Origin: JBCDCU01 sp039180865
Lineage (GTDB): Bacteria > Pseudomonadota > Alphaproteobacteria > Rhizobiales > JACESI01
NCBI GenBank assembly: GCA_039180865.1
Contig: JBCDCZ010000223.1
Coordinates: 1 to 7,421, forward strand
DNA length: 7,421 nt
Direction of reading: 5' to 3'
A program made the translations under genes and the position numbers. Positions 1 through 6,407 of the stretch are shown one piece after another. The notes beneath the pieces were generated by a model, which did no database searches, had not been told where the DNA came from, and was given only the letters and a program-made list of their open reading frames with translations. The stretch's first letter is position 1, and every line of letters starts with the position of its first letter.

Positions 1-1
1 C

Positions 2-1711
2 GTCGACAAGATCAATAAGCTGATGCGCCATGATCTCGGCATCGGAAAAACCGGGGAGCTTGCTCTCATCGGCGAAGACCGTTTCATGCGAAACGACACT
101 GAGTACACGCCTGACAGAAACGACATCCTGGCAACGCAACTCAACAGCCCGGTGATCGATGCCGCGTTCAAGGACGGTGAAGCATTCGGTTACGATACGC
201 TTTATCGTGGCGAGCTTATGGATCTCGAAGCGTTGCGCTTTGAGTATCAGGGTAAAACCTTTGCGTTACTGGCGATGCAAACCTACGCCGAGGCCACAGA
301 GCCCGTTGTCGCTATGCGGAACAGGCTGATCATCGTCGGTATGGTTCTCCTTTCAATCGCAGCGGTCGTTGGATTTTTTGTCGCCACAACGATTACAAGA
401 CCAATCAACAATCTTGTGGGTGCGATGAAACAGCTTGCGTCCGGTGACACACGGGTCGCTCTGGACGATGTGAGCCGTGTCGACGAGATTGGCGACATGT
501 CAAAGGCAGTGGAAGTCTTCCGTGATAACGCCATCCAGCGGATCGCGCTTGAAGCCGATGCAAGAAGCGAGCAGGACAAGGAACGTCAACGTCAGGCATC
601 CCTTCAAAACCTGATCGAGGATTTCAAGTCTATCATGTCGGACCGGCTGGAAACGGTTGGCGAGCAAATGACCCGTATGAAGGAAGCGGCAACGTCGCTT
701 GATGGCCTTGCGGGCGATGCCAAATCGGAGTCGGAACTTGCGGGTTCAGCGTCTTCCAACGCCTCGGCAAATGTGGCGACCGTCGCGGCTGCCACAGAGG
801 AAATGACGGCCACCGTCCAGGAGATCGCCCACCAAACGGAAGAAACCATGCGGTTCGTCTCGGATGCCGTTGACGCAGCCGAGGCAACCAACGGCAATGT
901 CCAGGCACTTCTGCAGGCAGCGGAGCATATCGGAAGCGTTATCAGTCTGATCCGCGATATTGCCGAACAGACCAATCTGCTTGCCCTCAACGCTACGATC
1001 GAAGCAGCAAGAGCCGGAGAAGCCGGTCGCGGCTTCGCGGTCGTCGCCTCTGAAGTGAAGGGATTGGCCGAGCAGACGTCAAACGCCACAAATGAGATCT
1101 CGGACCAGATAACCGGAATTCAGAATTCCGTTCGCGAAGCGGTCGACGCAATTGGAAACATAACGTCGACCGTGACGAAGATCCGAGAATTGACCGGCTC
1201 GGTTGCAACAGCCGTGGAAGAACAGCGCGCAGCAAATCAGGAGATCGCGCGTTCTGCAAGATCAGCCAATGAGAGCACTGAAAGCGCGGTTGACAGGATG
1301 TCGACGGTTTCCAACGCCGTTTCACAGACATCGGAAGAGGCCAATTCGGTCAATACAGCGTCCAGCCTTGTTTCCGAAGCAAGTAATAACCTTGCTGAAG
1401 AGGTCGAGAAGTTCCTTGTTGGCGTGACAAAAGACGTTGAAGACCGTCGCGGCGCTTTCCGCAGATCCAGAACGGAGACCATCGCGCTTAAACTCCTGGA
1501 TGGTCAGGAGCGAACGGCGACAATGACCGAGGTGAGCCGCACCGGGTTGCATTTGACTGATGCGGGCGACATCCCGACCGGAGAGGCCTTGGAGTTGGGT
1601 TTCGCGGATGGAACAAAACTCTTTGGCACCGTGGCCCGTCAAACAGGGACTGGTATTGCTGTCCAGTTCGGGGAAGTACTTTCAGATTCACACAGTCTTC
1701 TCGCTGCATAG
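2..1711 (+). CDS. Methyl-accepting chemotaxis protein with C-terminal PilZ-like domain (5' end outside window)
   Basis: This is a membrane chemoreceptor that passes a periplasmic signal to CheA/CheW. The frame is open from base 2, so the ATG at 23 is internal and the true start lies upstream. Counting residues from that ATG: 1-97 are the end of a Cache-like periplasmic sensor (GKTGELALIG...MRND resembles alphaproteobacterial Cache receptors); about 101-124 are a membrane helix; about 121-173 are HAMP; about 195-465 are the coiled-coil MCP domain, with the conserved hairpin tip at 315-344 (EQTNLLALNATIEAARAGE). Glu-Glu pairs at 259/260, 399/400 and 438/439 are candidate CheR methylation sites. 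Residues 475-555 look like PilZ, with RxxxR at 476-480 and a degenerate second motif EVSRTG at 503-508, where D/N is usual in place of E. There is no CheR-tethering pentapeptide at the C-terminus. The ligand cannot be told from this fragment. MCP identity is very sure; PilZ is likely. Confidence 0.96.
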   Translation, partial: VDKINKLMRHDLGIGKTGELALIGEDRFMRNDTEYTPDRNDILATQLNSPVIDAAFKDGEAFGYDTLYRGELMDLEALRFEYQGKTFALLAMQTYAEATEPVVAMRNRLIIVGMVLLSIAAVVGFFVATTITRPINNLVGAMKQLASGDTRVALDDVSRVDEIGDMSKAVEVFRDNAIQRIALEADARSEQDKERQRQASLQNLIEDFKSIMSDRLETVGEQMTRMKEAATSLDGLAGDAKSESELAGSASSNASANVATVAAATEEMTATVQEIAHQTEETMRFVSDAVDAAEATNGNVQALLQAAEHIGSVISLIRDIAEQTNLLALNATIEAARAGEAGRGFAVVASEVKGLAEQTSNATNEISDQITGIQNSVREAVDAIGNITSTVTKIRELTGSVATAVEEQRAANQEIARSARSANESTESAVDRMSTVSNAVSQTSEEANSVNTASSLVSEASNNLAEEVEKFLVGVTKDVEDRRGAFRRSRTETIALKLLDGQERTATMTEVSRTGLHLTDAGDIPTGEALELGFADGTKLFGTVARQTGTGIAVQFGEVLSDSHSLLAA

Positions 1712-1726
1712 ATGGCGCATCTTGTT

Positions 1727-1756
1727 CGGGCCCTCAGCGCTTTTGCTGCGAGCCCG
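1727..1756 (+). terminator. Possible hairpin downstream of the chemoreceptor gene
   Basis: Sixteen bases after the MCP stop codon, arms CGGGC and GCCCG enclose a second inner stem, CAGC/GCTG, around a GCTTTT loop. The two stems are separated by a three-by-three internal loop that can form one C-G pair. No run of T follows, so it is not a classical Rho-independent terminator. It could be a 3'-end-protecting hairpin, or chance. The rest of 1712-1851 shows nothing else I can name. Confidence 0.2.
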
Positions 1757-1851
1757 GCCAAAGCAGCCAATGAGGCAATGCCGCATACCGGTCCGATAGA
1801 TAAGCGGACGGAGTGTTTCCAGTTATTGGCATTTTTGCAGTCCTTAAAGGG

Positions 1852-2130
1852 TCATTTCCCAGTCAAGGACGCGAGCACTGCATCAAGCACCTGCAGATGG
1901 TCGTCCGGATCGTCACCCTCCGAGATCGCCAATGCGGCCCGGTCGAACATCGCTGAAAGCTGTGCAGTGAGCGCATCAATAGGCAGGGTTCTGATCTCAT
2001 TTGCCATCATCGCTTCCGCGAGCCTCTGGCGCAGCGTGTCCGCCGAGGTTTCCCGGTCAATCTTGTCGAGTTCAAGCTGTCCCAGAACGGTCGGGCCATC
2101 ACGAAGCATGATGCGGATTGGTAATGCCAT
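1852..2130 (-). CDS. Small hypothetical protein (about 92 aa), unrecognised
   Basis: I do not recognise this protein. From the ATG at 2130 it reads MALPIRIMLRDGP and ends at TGA (1854-1852). It is acidic in the second half (SEGDDPDD) and looks mainly helical, with no membrane segment, signal peptide or cysteine. In favour of coding: third codon positions are G/C-rich and the composition is that of a soluble protein, while the antisense reading is Ser/Arg-rich like a shadow. Against: GGAG abuts the ATG directly, leaving no proper spacing, and a TTG two codons upstream has no clear Shine-Dalgarno. The next ATG, at residue 8, has none either. The 5' end lies about a dozen bases from the broken edge of the VOC remnant, so this may itself be a 5'-truncated gene. 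No function is assigned. Confidence 0.45.
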   Translation of the reverse strand: MALPIRIMLRDGPTVLGQLELDKIDRETSADTLRQRLAEAMMANEIRTLPIDALTAQLSAMFDRAALAISEGDDPDDHLQVLDAVLASLTGK

Positions 2131-2142
2131 CTCCAATCAAGC

Positions 2143-2349
2143 GAAGATCCGGGCGTCAACCTTGCAATCCTGAAGAGTGACCATGAAACAATCCCTCCTG
2201 AAGGCCGCGGTGCGGTCGGTGGCCTGATCTTGAAACCATTGACGGACGAGGCTTTCGGCCAAAGGCACTTCATCACGCGTGATCCGAACGGGGTTTTAAT
2301 CGACGTGATCAAGCCCATTCCACCGTTGGGTGAATTCGCTGCCCAATAA
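2143..2349 (+). pseudogene. Remnant of a VOC (glyoxalase/bleomycin-resistance fold) family gene
   Basis: The plus-strand frame starting GAA at 2143 reads EDPGVNLAILKSDHE, then GAVGGLILKPLTDEAFGQRH, then FITRDPNGVLIDVIKPIPP, and stops at TAA 2347-2349. FGQRHFI-DPNGVLIDVI and VNLAIL are characteristic of a small VOC family of about 125-135 residues. The upstream half is missing: the frame meets a stop at 2122-2124, and no ATG, GTG or usable start precedes the conserved part. A segment of roughly 25 residues that normally lies between GLIL and the DE-FGQRH strand (the NFEV-DVD-EY region, from memory of the family) also appears to be deleted in frame. I therefore call it a non-functional fragment of about 68 codons. 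Metal-ligand assignment and substrate cannot be given. Confidence 0.75.
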
Positions 2350-2427
2350 GCGCCGGATGCTCTTCCCACACAAGGATGCCAGAGGAGAGCGCCTCTCACG
2401 ACGCCTCCGGCCTCCCTAATTGGTCTC

Positions 2428-3471
2428 TCAGACCCAGTTCAAAACCACTTTTCCTGACTGACCGGATTTCATGGCCGCAAACCCTGCCGCGAAATCATCG
2501 ACACCCATTTCATGCGTGATGACCCGGCTCACATCGAGCCCGTTCTGCAGCATCGCAATCATCTTGTACCAGGTCTCGAACATTTCGCGGCCATAGACAC
2601 CCTTGATGGTGATCGCCTTGAATACAATCCGCGACCAGTCGACAGGCGACGTGCCCGGCGGAATGCCGAGAAGCGCGATCCTGCCGCCCATGACGAGCGC
2701 TTCGACCATCTGATCGAGCGCCTTCTGGCTTCCGGACATTTCGAGCCCGACATCAAACCCCTCTTTGAGGCCAAGGTCGGCAATAACATCATTCAGATTT
2801 TCCTCAGCCACATTGACGGTGCGGACACTCGGTACAACATGTTCGGCCAGTTTCAGACGGTCGGGGTTAATATCGGTGATGACGACATTGCGCGCACCGG
2901 CATGGCGCGCCACGGCAGCCGCCATAATGCCGATCGGACCCGCCCCGGTGATGAGAACATCTTCGCCGAGAAGATCGAAACTGAGGGCTGTGTGAACCGC
3001 ATTACCTAAAGGATCGAGGATCGCGCCGATCTCGTCCGGAACATCATCCGGCAGGGCCACCACATTGAATGCGGGGAGTTTCAGATATTCAGCAAAAGCG
3101 CCCTGCTCGTTGACGCCGATCCCGCGCGTGCCAGGGTCCAGATGGAACTTACCGGCCCGGCTTTGACGGCTATCGGTACCAATCAGATGGCCTTCGCCGG
3201 AACAGCGTTGCCCGATGGAGAGCCCCGTCACATCCTTGCCGATCTCGACAATCTCGCCTGCAAATTCATGGCCCGTGATCATCGGCACCGGTACGGTCTG
3301 GGACGCCCAGTCATCCCAGTTCCAGATATGAATATCGGTTCCGCAGATACCGGTTTTCCTGATGCGGATCAGAACTTCATCCGGTCCGATTTCCGGCACC
3401 GGCGCCCGGACCATCCAGAGCCCCTCCTCCGGTTTGGATTTTTCAAGCGCTTTCATTGTGTTCGCAATCAT
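2428..3471 (-). CDS. tdh: L-threonine 3-dehydrogenase (zinc-type MDR family), structural-zinc cysteines absent
   Basis: This cytoplasmic enzyme oxidises L-threonine with NAD+ to 2-amino-3-ketobutyrate, the substrate of the adjacent Kbl. At 347 aa it has the usual length. Visible features: catalytic-zinc region with C43 (GICGTDIHIWNWD, 41-53) and GHE at 67-69; LDPLGNAVHTALSFDL at 152-167, strongly diagnostic of Tdh; Rossmann motif GAGPIG at 176-181 with D200 at the end of the second strand, as expected for NAD+; and GREMFETWYKM near the C-terminus. Oddity: the lobe that carries four zinc-binding cysteines in the E. coli enzyme aligns without gaps, but the positions are G98, S101, S104 and D112. 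The start is well supported: its ATG overlaps the kbl stop codon as ATGA, and GGAG lies seven bases upstream inside kbl. It is co-transcribed after kbl. A dehydrogenase for another beta-hydroxy amino acid is possible but less likely given the kbl partner. Confidence 0.95.
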   Translation of the reverse strand: MIANTMKALEKSKPEEGLWMVRAPVPEIGPDEVLIRIRKTGICGTDIHIWNWDDWASQTVPVPMITGHEFAGEIVEIGKDVTGLSIGQRCSGEGHLIGTDSRQSRAGKFHLDPGTRGIGVNEQGAFAEYLKLPAFNVVALPDDVPDEIGAILDPLGNAVHTALSFDLLGEDVLITGAGPIGIMAAAVARHAGARNVVITDINPDRLKLAEHVVPSVRTVNVAEENLNDVIADLGLKEGFDVGLEMSGSQKALDQMVEALVMGGRIALLGIPPGTSPVDWSRIVFKAITIKGVYGREMFETWYKMIAMLQNGLDVSRVITHEMGVDDFAAGFAAMKSGQSGKVVLNWV

Positions 3472-4655
3472 GAAATCACTCCAAGCTCAGTGCCAACCTT
3501 TTGGAACGCCGCAAGCGCGCGATCCAGTTCATCCTTTGTCAGGGCAGCATTCATTTGTGTCCTGATCCGGGCTAAACCACGCGGAACGACCGGAAAGAAG
3601 AAGCCTGAAACATATACACCTTCCTCAAAGAGCCGGTTTGCCATCTCCTGCGCAAGCTTGGCATCGCCCAGCATGACCGGAATGATCGGATGCTCGCCCG
3701 GCAACAACTCAAAGCCGAGCTTCTCCAGCCCGGCGCGCCAATACTCAGCATTTTCAAAGAGTTTAGAACGAAGAGCACCGCCCTCTTCGATGAGGCGGAT
3801 GGCTTCGAGCCCCGCAGCAACAATCGCCGGCGGCAGGGAATTGGAGAAGAGATAGGGCCGCGCGCGTTGCCGTAACAGATCAATAACAGGCTGCGGCCCG
3901 GCAATATAGCCGCCGATGCCGCCGCCGAGCGCCTTTCCCAAGGTGCCGGTCAGGATATCGACATCGACGCCGAAGTGATCGGGCGTTCCCGCGCCATTCG
4001 GTCCCATGAAGCCGGTCGCATGACAATCATCCACCATGACGACGGCATCGTAGGCTTTGGCAAGTTTTGTTATCTTGGGCAGATTGGCGAGATAGCCGTC
4101 CATTGAAAAGACGCCATCGGTCGCAATCATGATATGGCGCGCACCGTCGTCCCTTGCTTCCTTCAACTTCGCCTCGAGATCCGCCATGTCGTTGTTCTGA
4201 TAGCGGTAGCGTTTCGCCTTGCACAGGCGCACCCCATCGATGATGGAGGCATGGTTAAGACTGTCGGATATGATTGCATCTTCCGGTCCGAGCAGAGGCT
4301 CGAAGAGGCCGCCATTGGCATCAAAACAGGCGGCAAACAGAATGGAATCGTCCTTCCCCAAAAACGAGGCTAGTTTTGTCTCAAGCTCCCGGTGGGCATC
4401 CTGCGTGCCACAGATAAAGCGCACCGATGCCATGCCGAAGCCCCTCGGCTCCATGGCCGCCTTTGCCGCTTCGATGAGAGCCGGATCATTTGCAAGGCCG
4501 AGATAATTGTTGGCGCATAGATTGATCACTTCTTTATCGCCAACGCTGATCTCCCCACCCTGCGGTGACGTGATCATGCGCTCGCGCTTGTAGAGCCCCT
4601 CTTCTTCAATCTGATCGAGGGTGTCTGAGATATGGGACAGGAATGCGTTTGACAT
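3468..4655 (-). CDS. kbl: 2-amino-3-ketobutyrate CoA ligase (glycine C-acetyltransferase)
   Basis: This PLP-dependent enzyme of the alpha-oxoamine synthase family cleaves 2-amino-3-ketobutyrate with CoA to give glycine and acetyl-CoA, completing the threonine dehydrogenase route. It is 395 aa, the family's normal length. Motifs: NLCANNYLGLANDP (45-58), GFGMASVRFICGTQDAHRELE (72-92), SLNHASIIDG with PLP-stacking H137, DGVFSMDG (180-187), VDDCHATGFMG with D209 and H212, and TGTLGKALGGGIGGY with the PLP Schiff-base lysine K241. The long ANNYLG and FSMDG signatures separate it from 8-amino-7-oxononanoate synthase and 5-aminolevulinate synthase, and the tdh neighbour settles the choice. The ATG at 4655 has AGAGG six bases upstream. 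It is the first structural gene after the regulator, 112 bases away, and its stop codon overlaps the tdh start. Confidence 0.97.
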   Translation of the reverse strand: MSNAFLSHISDTLDQIEEEGLYKRERMITSPQGGEISVGDKEVINLCANNYLGLANDPALIEAAKAAMEPRGFGMASVRFICGTQDAHRELETKLASFLGKDDSILFAACFDANGGLFEPLLGPEDAIISDSLNHASIIDGVRLCKAKRYRYQNNDMADLEAKLKEARDDGARHIMIATDGVFSMDGYLANLPKITKLAKAYDAVVMVDDCHATGFMGPNGAGTPDHFGVDVDILTGTLGKALGGGIGGYIAGPQPVIDLLRQRARPYLFSNSLPPAIVAAGLEAIRLIEEGGALRSKLFENAEYWRAGLEKLGFELLPGEHPIIPVMLGDAKLAQEMANRLFEEGVYVSGFFFPVVPRGLARIRTQMNAALTKDELDRALAAFQKVGTELGVIS

Positions 4656-4700
4656 CTTCGGCCTCTTAAAATCAGGCCTCCGTATAACATACCGGATTCA

Positions 4701-4752
4701 TTTCCAAAATAGTGGATTTCCGGAATAGTAGATAAATTCCAGTAAACAAGAC
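4701..4752. promoter_or_regulatory. Tandem 16-bp direct repeats upstream of kbl, candidate operator
   Basis: TTTCCAAAATAGTGGA (4701-4716) is followed directly by TTTCCGGAATAGTAGA (4717-4732); 13 of 16 positions match. A weaker third copy, ATTCCAGTAAACAAGA, lies at 4736-4751. The second copy contains the perfect palindrome TTCCGGAA (4718-4725). The array lies 46 to 96 bases upstream of the kbl start codon, a typical place for promoter and operator. On the minus strand TTGTTT (4749-4744) and TATTCC (4727-4722) are 16 bases apart, a weak promoter-like pair inside the array. Binding by the neighbouring XRE-cupin protein is inference. Confidence 0.45.
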
Positions 4753-4774
4753 TTCATGATGTGTGTATCATGAA
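4753..4774. repeat. Perfect 8-bp inverted repeat across the regulator stop codon
   Basis: TTCATGAT and ATCATGAA are separated by GTGTGT. The right arm contains the TGA stop of the XRE-cupin gene on the minus strand. As RNA it would form an AU-rich stem followed on the minus strand by GTCTTGTTT, only a short U-rich tail. It could be a weak terminator or attenuator between the regulator and kbl, or a DNA binding site. The sequence does not decide between these. Confidence 0.4.
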
Positions 4775-5334
4775 CCTTTGACGATCAGGAAAACCCGCGC
4801 GGGCCCGCCTATAGAAGAGAGCGCGTGCGGGACGTCCGCTGCATAGCGCGCTGTGTCACCCTCGCTGACATCTTCAGTGGCGCTTCCAGAGACGATCCTG
4901 ACCTTGCCTTCCAGAACGGTAAGGTGTTCCCGCGCACCGCGTCCATGCGCCTTACTCTTCAAGGCAGCACCATCATCGAAGCGGATATCATAGACTTCGT
5001 GACCTCCGGCTTCCTCGGGCGGCGACAGAATGCGGATCTGGCAGCCATGACTGACATTGTCGATCACGGGCACATCCGTATTGGAGAGAACCTCGATCTT
5101 ATCCTTGTCATCGACCTCTTCCATGAGGCCCGCGAAATCGATTTGAAGCGCACGCGTCAGGTTCCACAGGGTCGAGATGGTCGGGCTACTCTCGCCGCGT
5201 TCAATCTGGCTTAGCGTGGACCGTGAAACGCCGCTCAAATTGGCAACCGCTTCCAGTGACAGGTCTTTTTCCCGCCGGGCCTCTTTAAGCCGCGCCGGTA
5301 AGTGGGTGAGAATATCGCATGAAGATTCCGTCAT
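4768..5334 (-). CDS. XRE-family transcriptional regulator with C-terminal cupin sensor domain
   Basis: This DNA-binding protein has a small-molecule sensing domain. Residues about 13-68 form an XRE helix-turn-helix (RLKEARREKDLSLEAVANLS, then GVSRSTLSQIERGESSPTIS with the typical SxxTLSQIERG recognition helix). Residues about 112-186 form a cupin barrel (HEVYDIRFDDG, then AREHLTVLEGKVRI, SEGDTARYAADVPHALSSIG). Metal-ligand candidates are sparse: H137 and H170. At 188 aa it has the usual length for the class. The ATG at 5334 is preceded by AGG eight bases upstream, a weak ribosome site. It is 112 bases upstream of kbl on the same strand, so control of kbl-tdh is the simplest reading; the effector could be threonine or a product, but nothing in the sequence shows this. 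A 16-bp TTCC-N8-GGAA site overlaps its start codon, consistent with autoregulation. Confidence 0.92.
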   Translation of the reverse strand: MTESSCDILTHLPARLKEARREKDLSLEAVANLSGVSRSTLSQIERGESSPTISTLWNLTRALQIDFAGLMEEVDDKDKIEVLSNTDVPVIDNVSHGCQIRILSPPEEAGGHEVYDIRFDDGAALKSKAHGRGAREHLTVLEGKVRIVSGSATEDVSEGDTARYAADVPHALSSIGGPARVFLIVKGS

Positions 5335-5341
5335 ACTGGAA
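5326..5341. promoter_or_regulatory. TTCC-N8-GGAA site over the regulator start codon, candidate autoregulatory operator
   Basis: TTCCGTCATACTGGAA is an imperfect palindrome with 4-bp arms. It shares the TTCC-N8-GGA(A/T) layout with TTCCAAAATAGTGGAT (4702-4717), and the central ATA and the T before GGA match in position. It covers the ATG of the XRE-cupin gene (5334-5332, minus strand). The similarity is short and could be chance. Confidence 0.25.
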
Positions 5342-5495
5342 ACCTAGTCGAGAAAACCGGAAACGCCAAGCGTCAAATGTGCTGGGTCGTGGCATTCATT
5401 TGGAACAGAGAACCAACAAATCCTTCCGCTCATCCGCCTGTCATGGGCAGGACGCGTTACTGGGAAACCAGACTTGCCCCCGTTCGTTCTGCCTT
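5335..5495 (-). promoter_or_regulatory. Intergenic region upstream of the XRE-cupin gene, probable promoter
   Basis: The 161 bases between the EamA stop and the regulator start contain no credible gene. On the minus strand a good -35-like TTGACG lies at 5376-5371, about 40 bases before the regulator ATG, but no convincing -10 hexamer follows at normal spacing. A short stem CTGG-GAAA-CCAG sits at 5460-5471, downstream of the transporter gene, without a T-tract. The gap suggests that the regulator is transcribed separately from the transporter. Confidence 0.3.
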
Positions 5496-6407
5496 TCAAT
5501 GGCGTTCTCCGGAATCTGGCCTTGGCAAAGCGAGCAAGCCGCCAGCGATAATTACGCCAATGCCGATCAAGGCGACGGCTCCGGGTATCTCGGCGAATAA
5601 CACTGCGCCCCAGATCAGACTGAAGACCAGATAGCAGTAATCGAACGAAGCGACTGTCGCCGGTGGTCCGGTCTGATAGGCAATTGCGGCACCAACGCTG
5701 CCAATCGTGAGCAGGCCGGCGAGGAGCGCGACCGTTGCAAGCAATCGAAGATCGAGCGGCTGCCAGGGTCCGAAAATAAATGAGCCTTCCACGCCCGAGA
5801 ACACGCCAAGCCCCGCGCCGCCGATGATGAAAGCCAGGTTCAACGCAATTGCGAGCACGAAGGGATTGTCGTCGCGGCATTTCGTCGATGTCACAATCAT
5901 CGCACAGGCATAGAGAAAGGCCGCCACGACCGGCAGCAGGTTTGCGGCTGCAAATCCCGACATGTCCGGCCGAATGATCATTAGGACGCCGACAAATCCG
6001 CATCCGATCGCAAAGAGTGCCCTGCCCGGCGGCCACCGGCGCCCGACCAGAGCTGCCAGGGCCACGATGAACAAAGGACCGGTGTAATAGGCGGCTGCCG
6101 CCAGCGAGAGCGGCATCAGCGGCAAGGACGCATAATAGGCGAGCCACATCAGAACGAGGAGGATACTGCGCACGACGACCCAGAATGGTGCGGACACGAC
6201 AATCGGCCTGTGTCTCAGCCCATGTCTCAAGGCGAGCCACCAAATGAGCGGCGCAGCGAGCGCCGATCGCAAGATATAGATCTGCCAGAGCGGCAGAGAC
6301 ACATTCGACGCCTTAATCACCGCATCGCCAAGCGACAATGCCGCAACGGATGCGATGATTGCGAATATGGCGGTTTGCGTCCGGTTTTCTTGAGGGATGG
6401 CGGTCAC
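5496..6407 (-). CDS. EamA-family (DMT superfamily) transporter, ten membrane helices
   Basis: This inner-membrane transporter probably exports a small metabolite; EamA proteins include exporters of amino acids, purines and related compounds. At 303 aa it has two EamA repeats, about 12-146 and 155-295. Predicted helices are near 12-32, 40-60, 76-96, 100-120, 129-146, 155-175, 183-203, 222-242, 250-271 and 276-295. Family signatures include LRSALAAPLIW (46-56), YYTGPLFIVALAALV (107-121, end of repeat 1) and a matching end of repeat 2 (VFSLIWGAVLFAEIPGAVALIGIGVIIAGG). The start is GTG at 6407 with GGA five to six bases upstream; no other in-frame start lies nearby. It is divergent from the LysR gene, which probably regulates it. 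A threonine or other amino-acid exporter role is conceivable from the neighbouring tdh-kbl, but the divergent LysR points to an independent unit. Confidence 0.93.
   Translation of the reverse strand: MTAIPQENRTQTAIFAIIASVAALSLGDAVIKASNVSLPLWQIYILRSALAAPLIWWLALRHGLRHRPIVVSAPFWVVVRSILLVLMWLAYYASLPLMPLSLAAAAYYTGPLFIVALAALVGRRWPPGRALFAIGCGFVGVLMIIRPDMSGFAAANLLPVVAAFLYACAMIVTSTKCRDDNPFVLAIALNLAFIIGGAGLGVFSGVEGSFIFGPWQPLDLRLLATVALLAGLLTIGSVGAAIAYQTGPPATVASFDYCYLVFSLIWGAVLFAEIPGAVALIGIGVIIAGGLLALPRPDSGERH

Noticed and set aside
23..25. ATG at 23 as the start of the chemoreceptor
   Set aside because: The frame is open to the left edge (VDKINKL precedes the Met), and a receptor needs an N-terminal membrane helix and full sensor domain that lie upstream.
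604..1089. 161-aa minus-strand ORF inside the MCP gene
   Set aside because: Ala/Ser-rich mirror image of the MCP coiled coil, a common shadow.
1712..2173. 153-aa plus-strand ORF directly after the MCP stop
   Set aside because: Very rich in Ser, Arg and Ala, it looks like the antisense of the small minus-strand ORF; no recognisable motif.
2385..2397. GAGAG-CGC-CTCTC hairpin downstream of tdh
   Set aside because: Five-base stem without a following T-tract on the tdh strand; too weak to call a terminator.
2007..2399. 130-aa minus-strand ORF
   Set aside because: It runs antisense through the VOC remnant and overlaps the small ORF in another frame; composition (Trp/Arg/Pro-rich) is unlike a real protein.
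3142..3855. 237-aa plus-strand ORF antisense to tdh and kbl
   Set aside because: It overlaps two genes with unmistakable families and spans their junction; low-complexity Ser/Arg-rich end.
4660..4680. GGCCTC direct repeat around the kbl ribosome site (also a GGCCT/AGGCC stem)
   Set aside because: Short, and expected by chance in this base composition; no support beyond its position.
5344..6243. 299-aa minus-strand ORF in another frame of the EamA gene
   Set aside because: Extremely arginine-rich, no hydrophobic segments; the 303-aa frame has clear membrane helices and family motifs.
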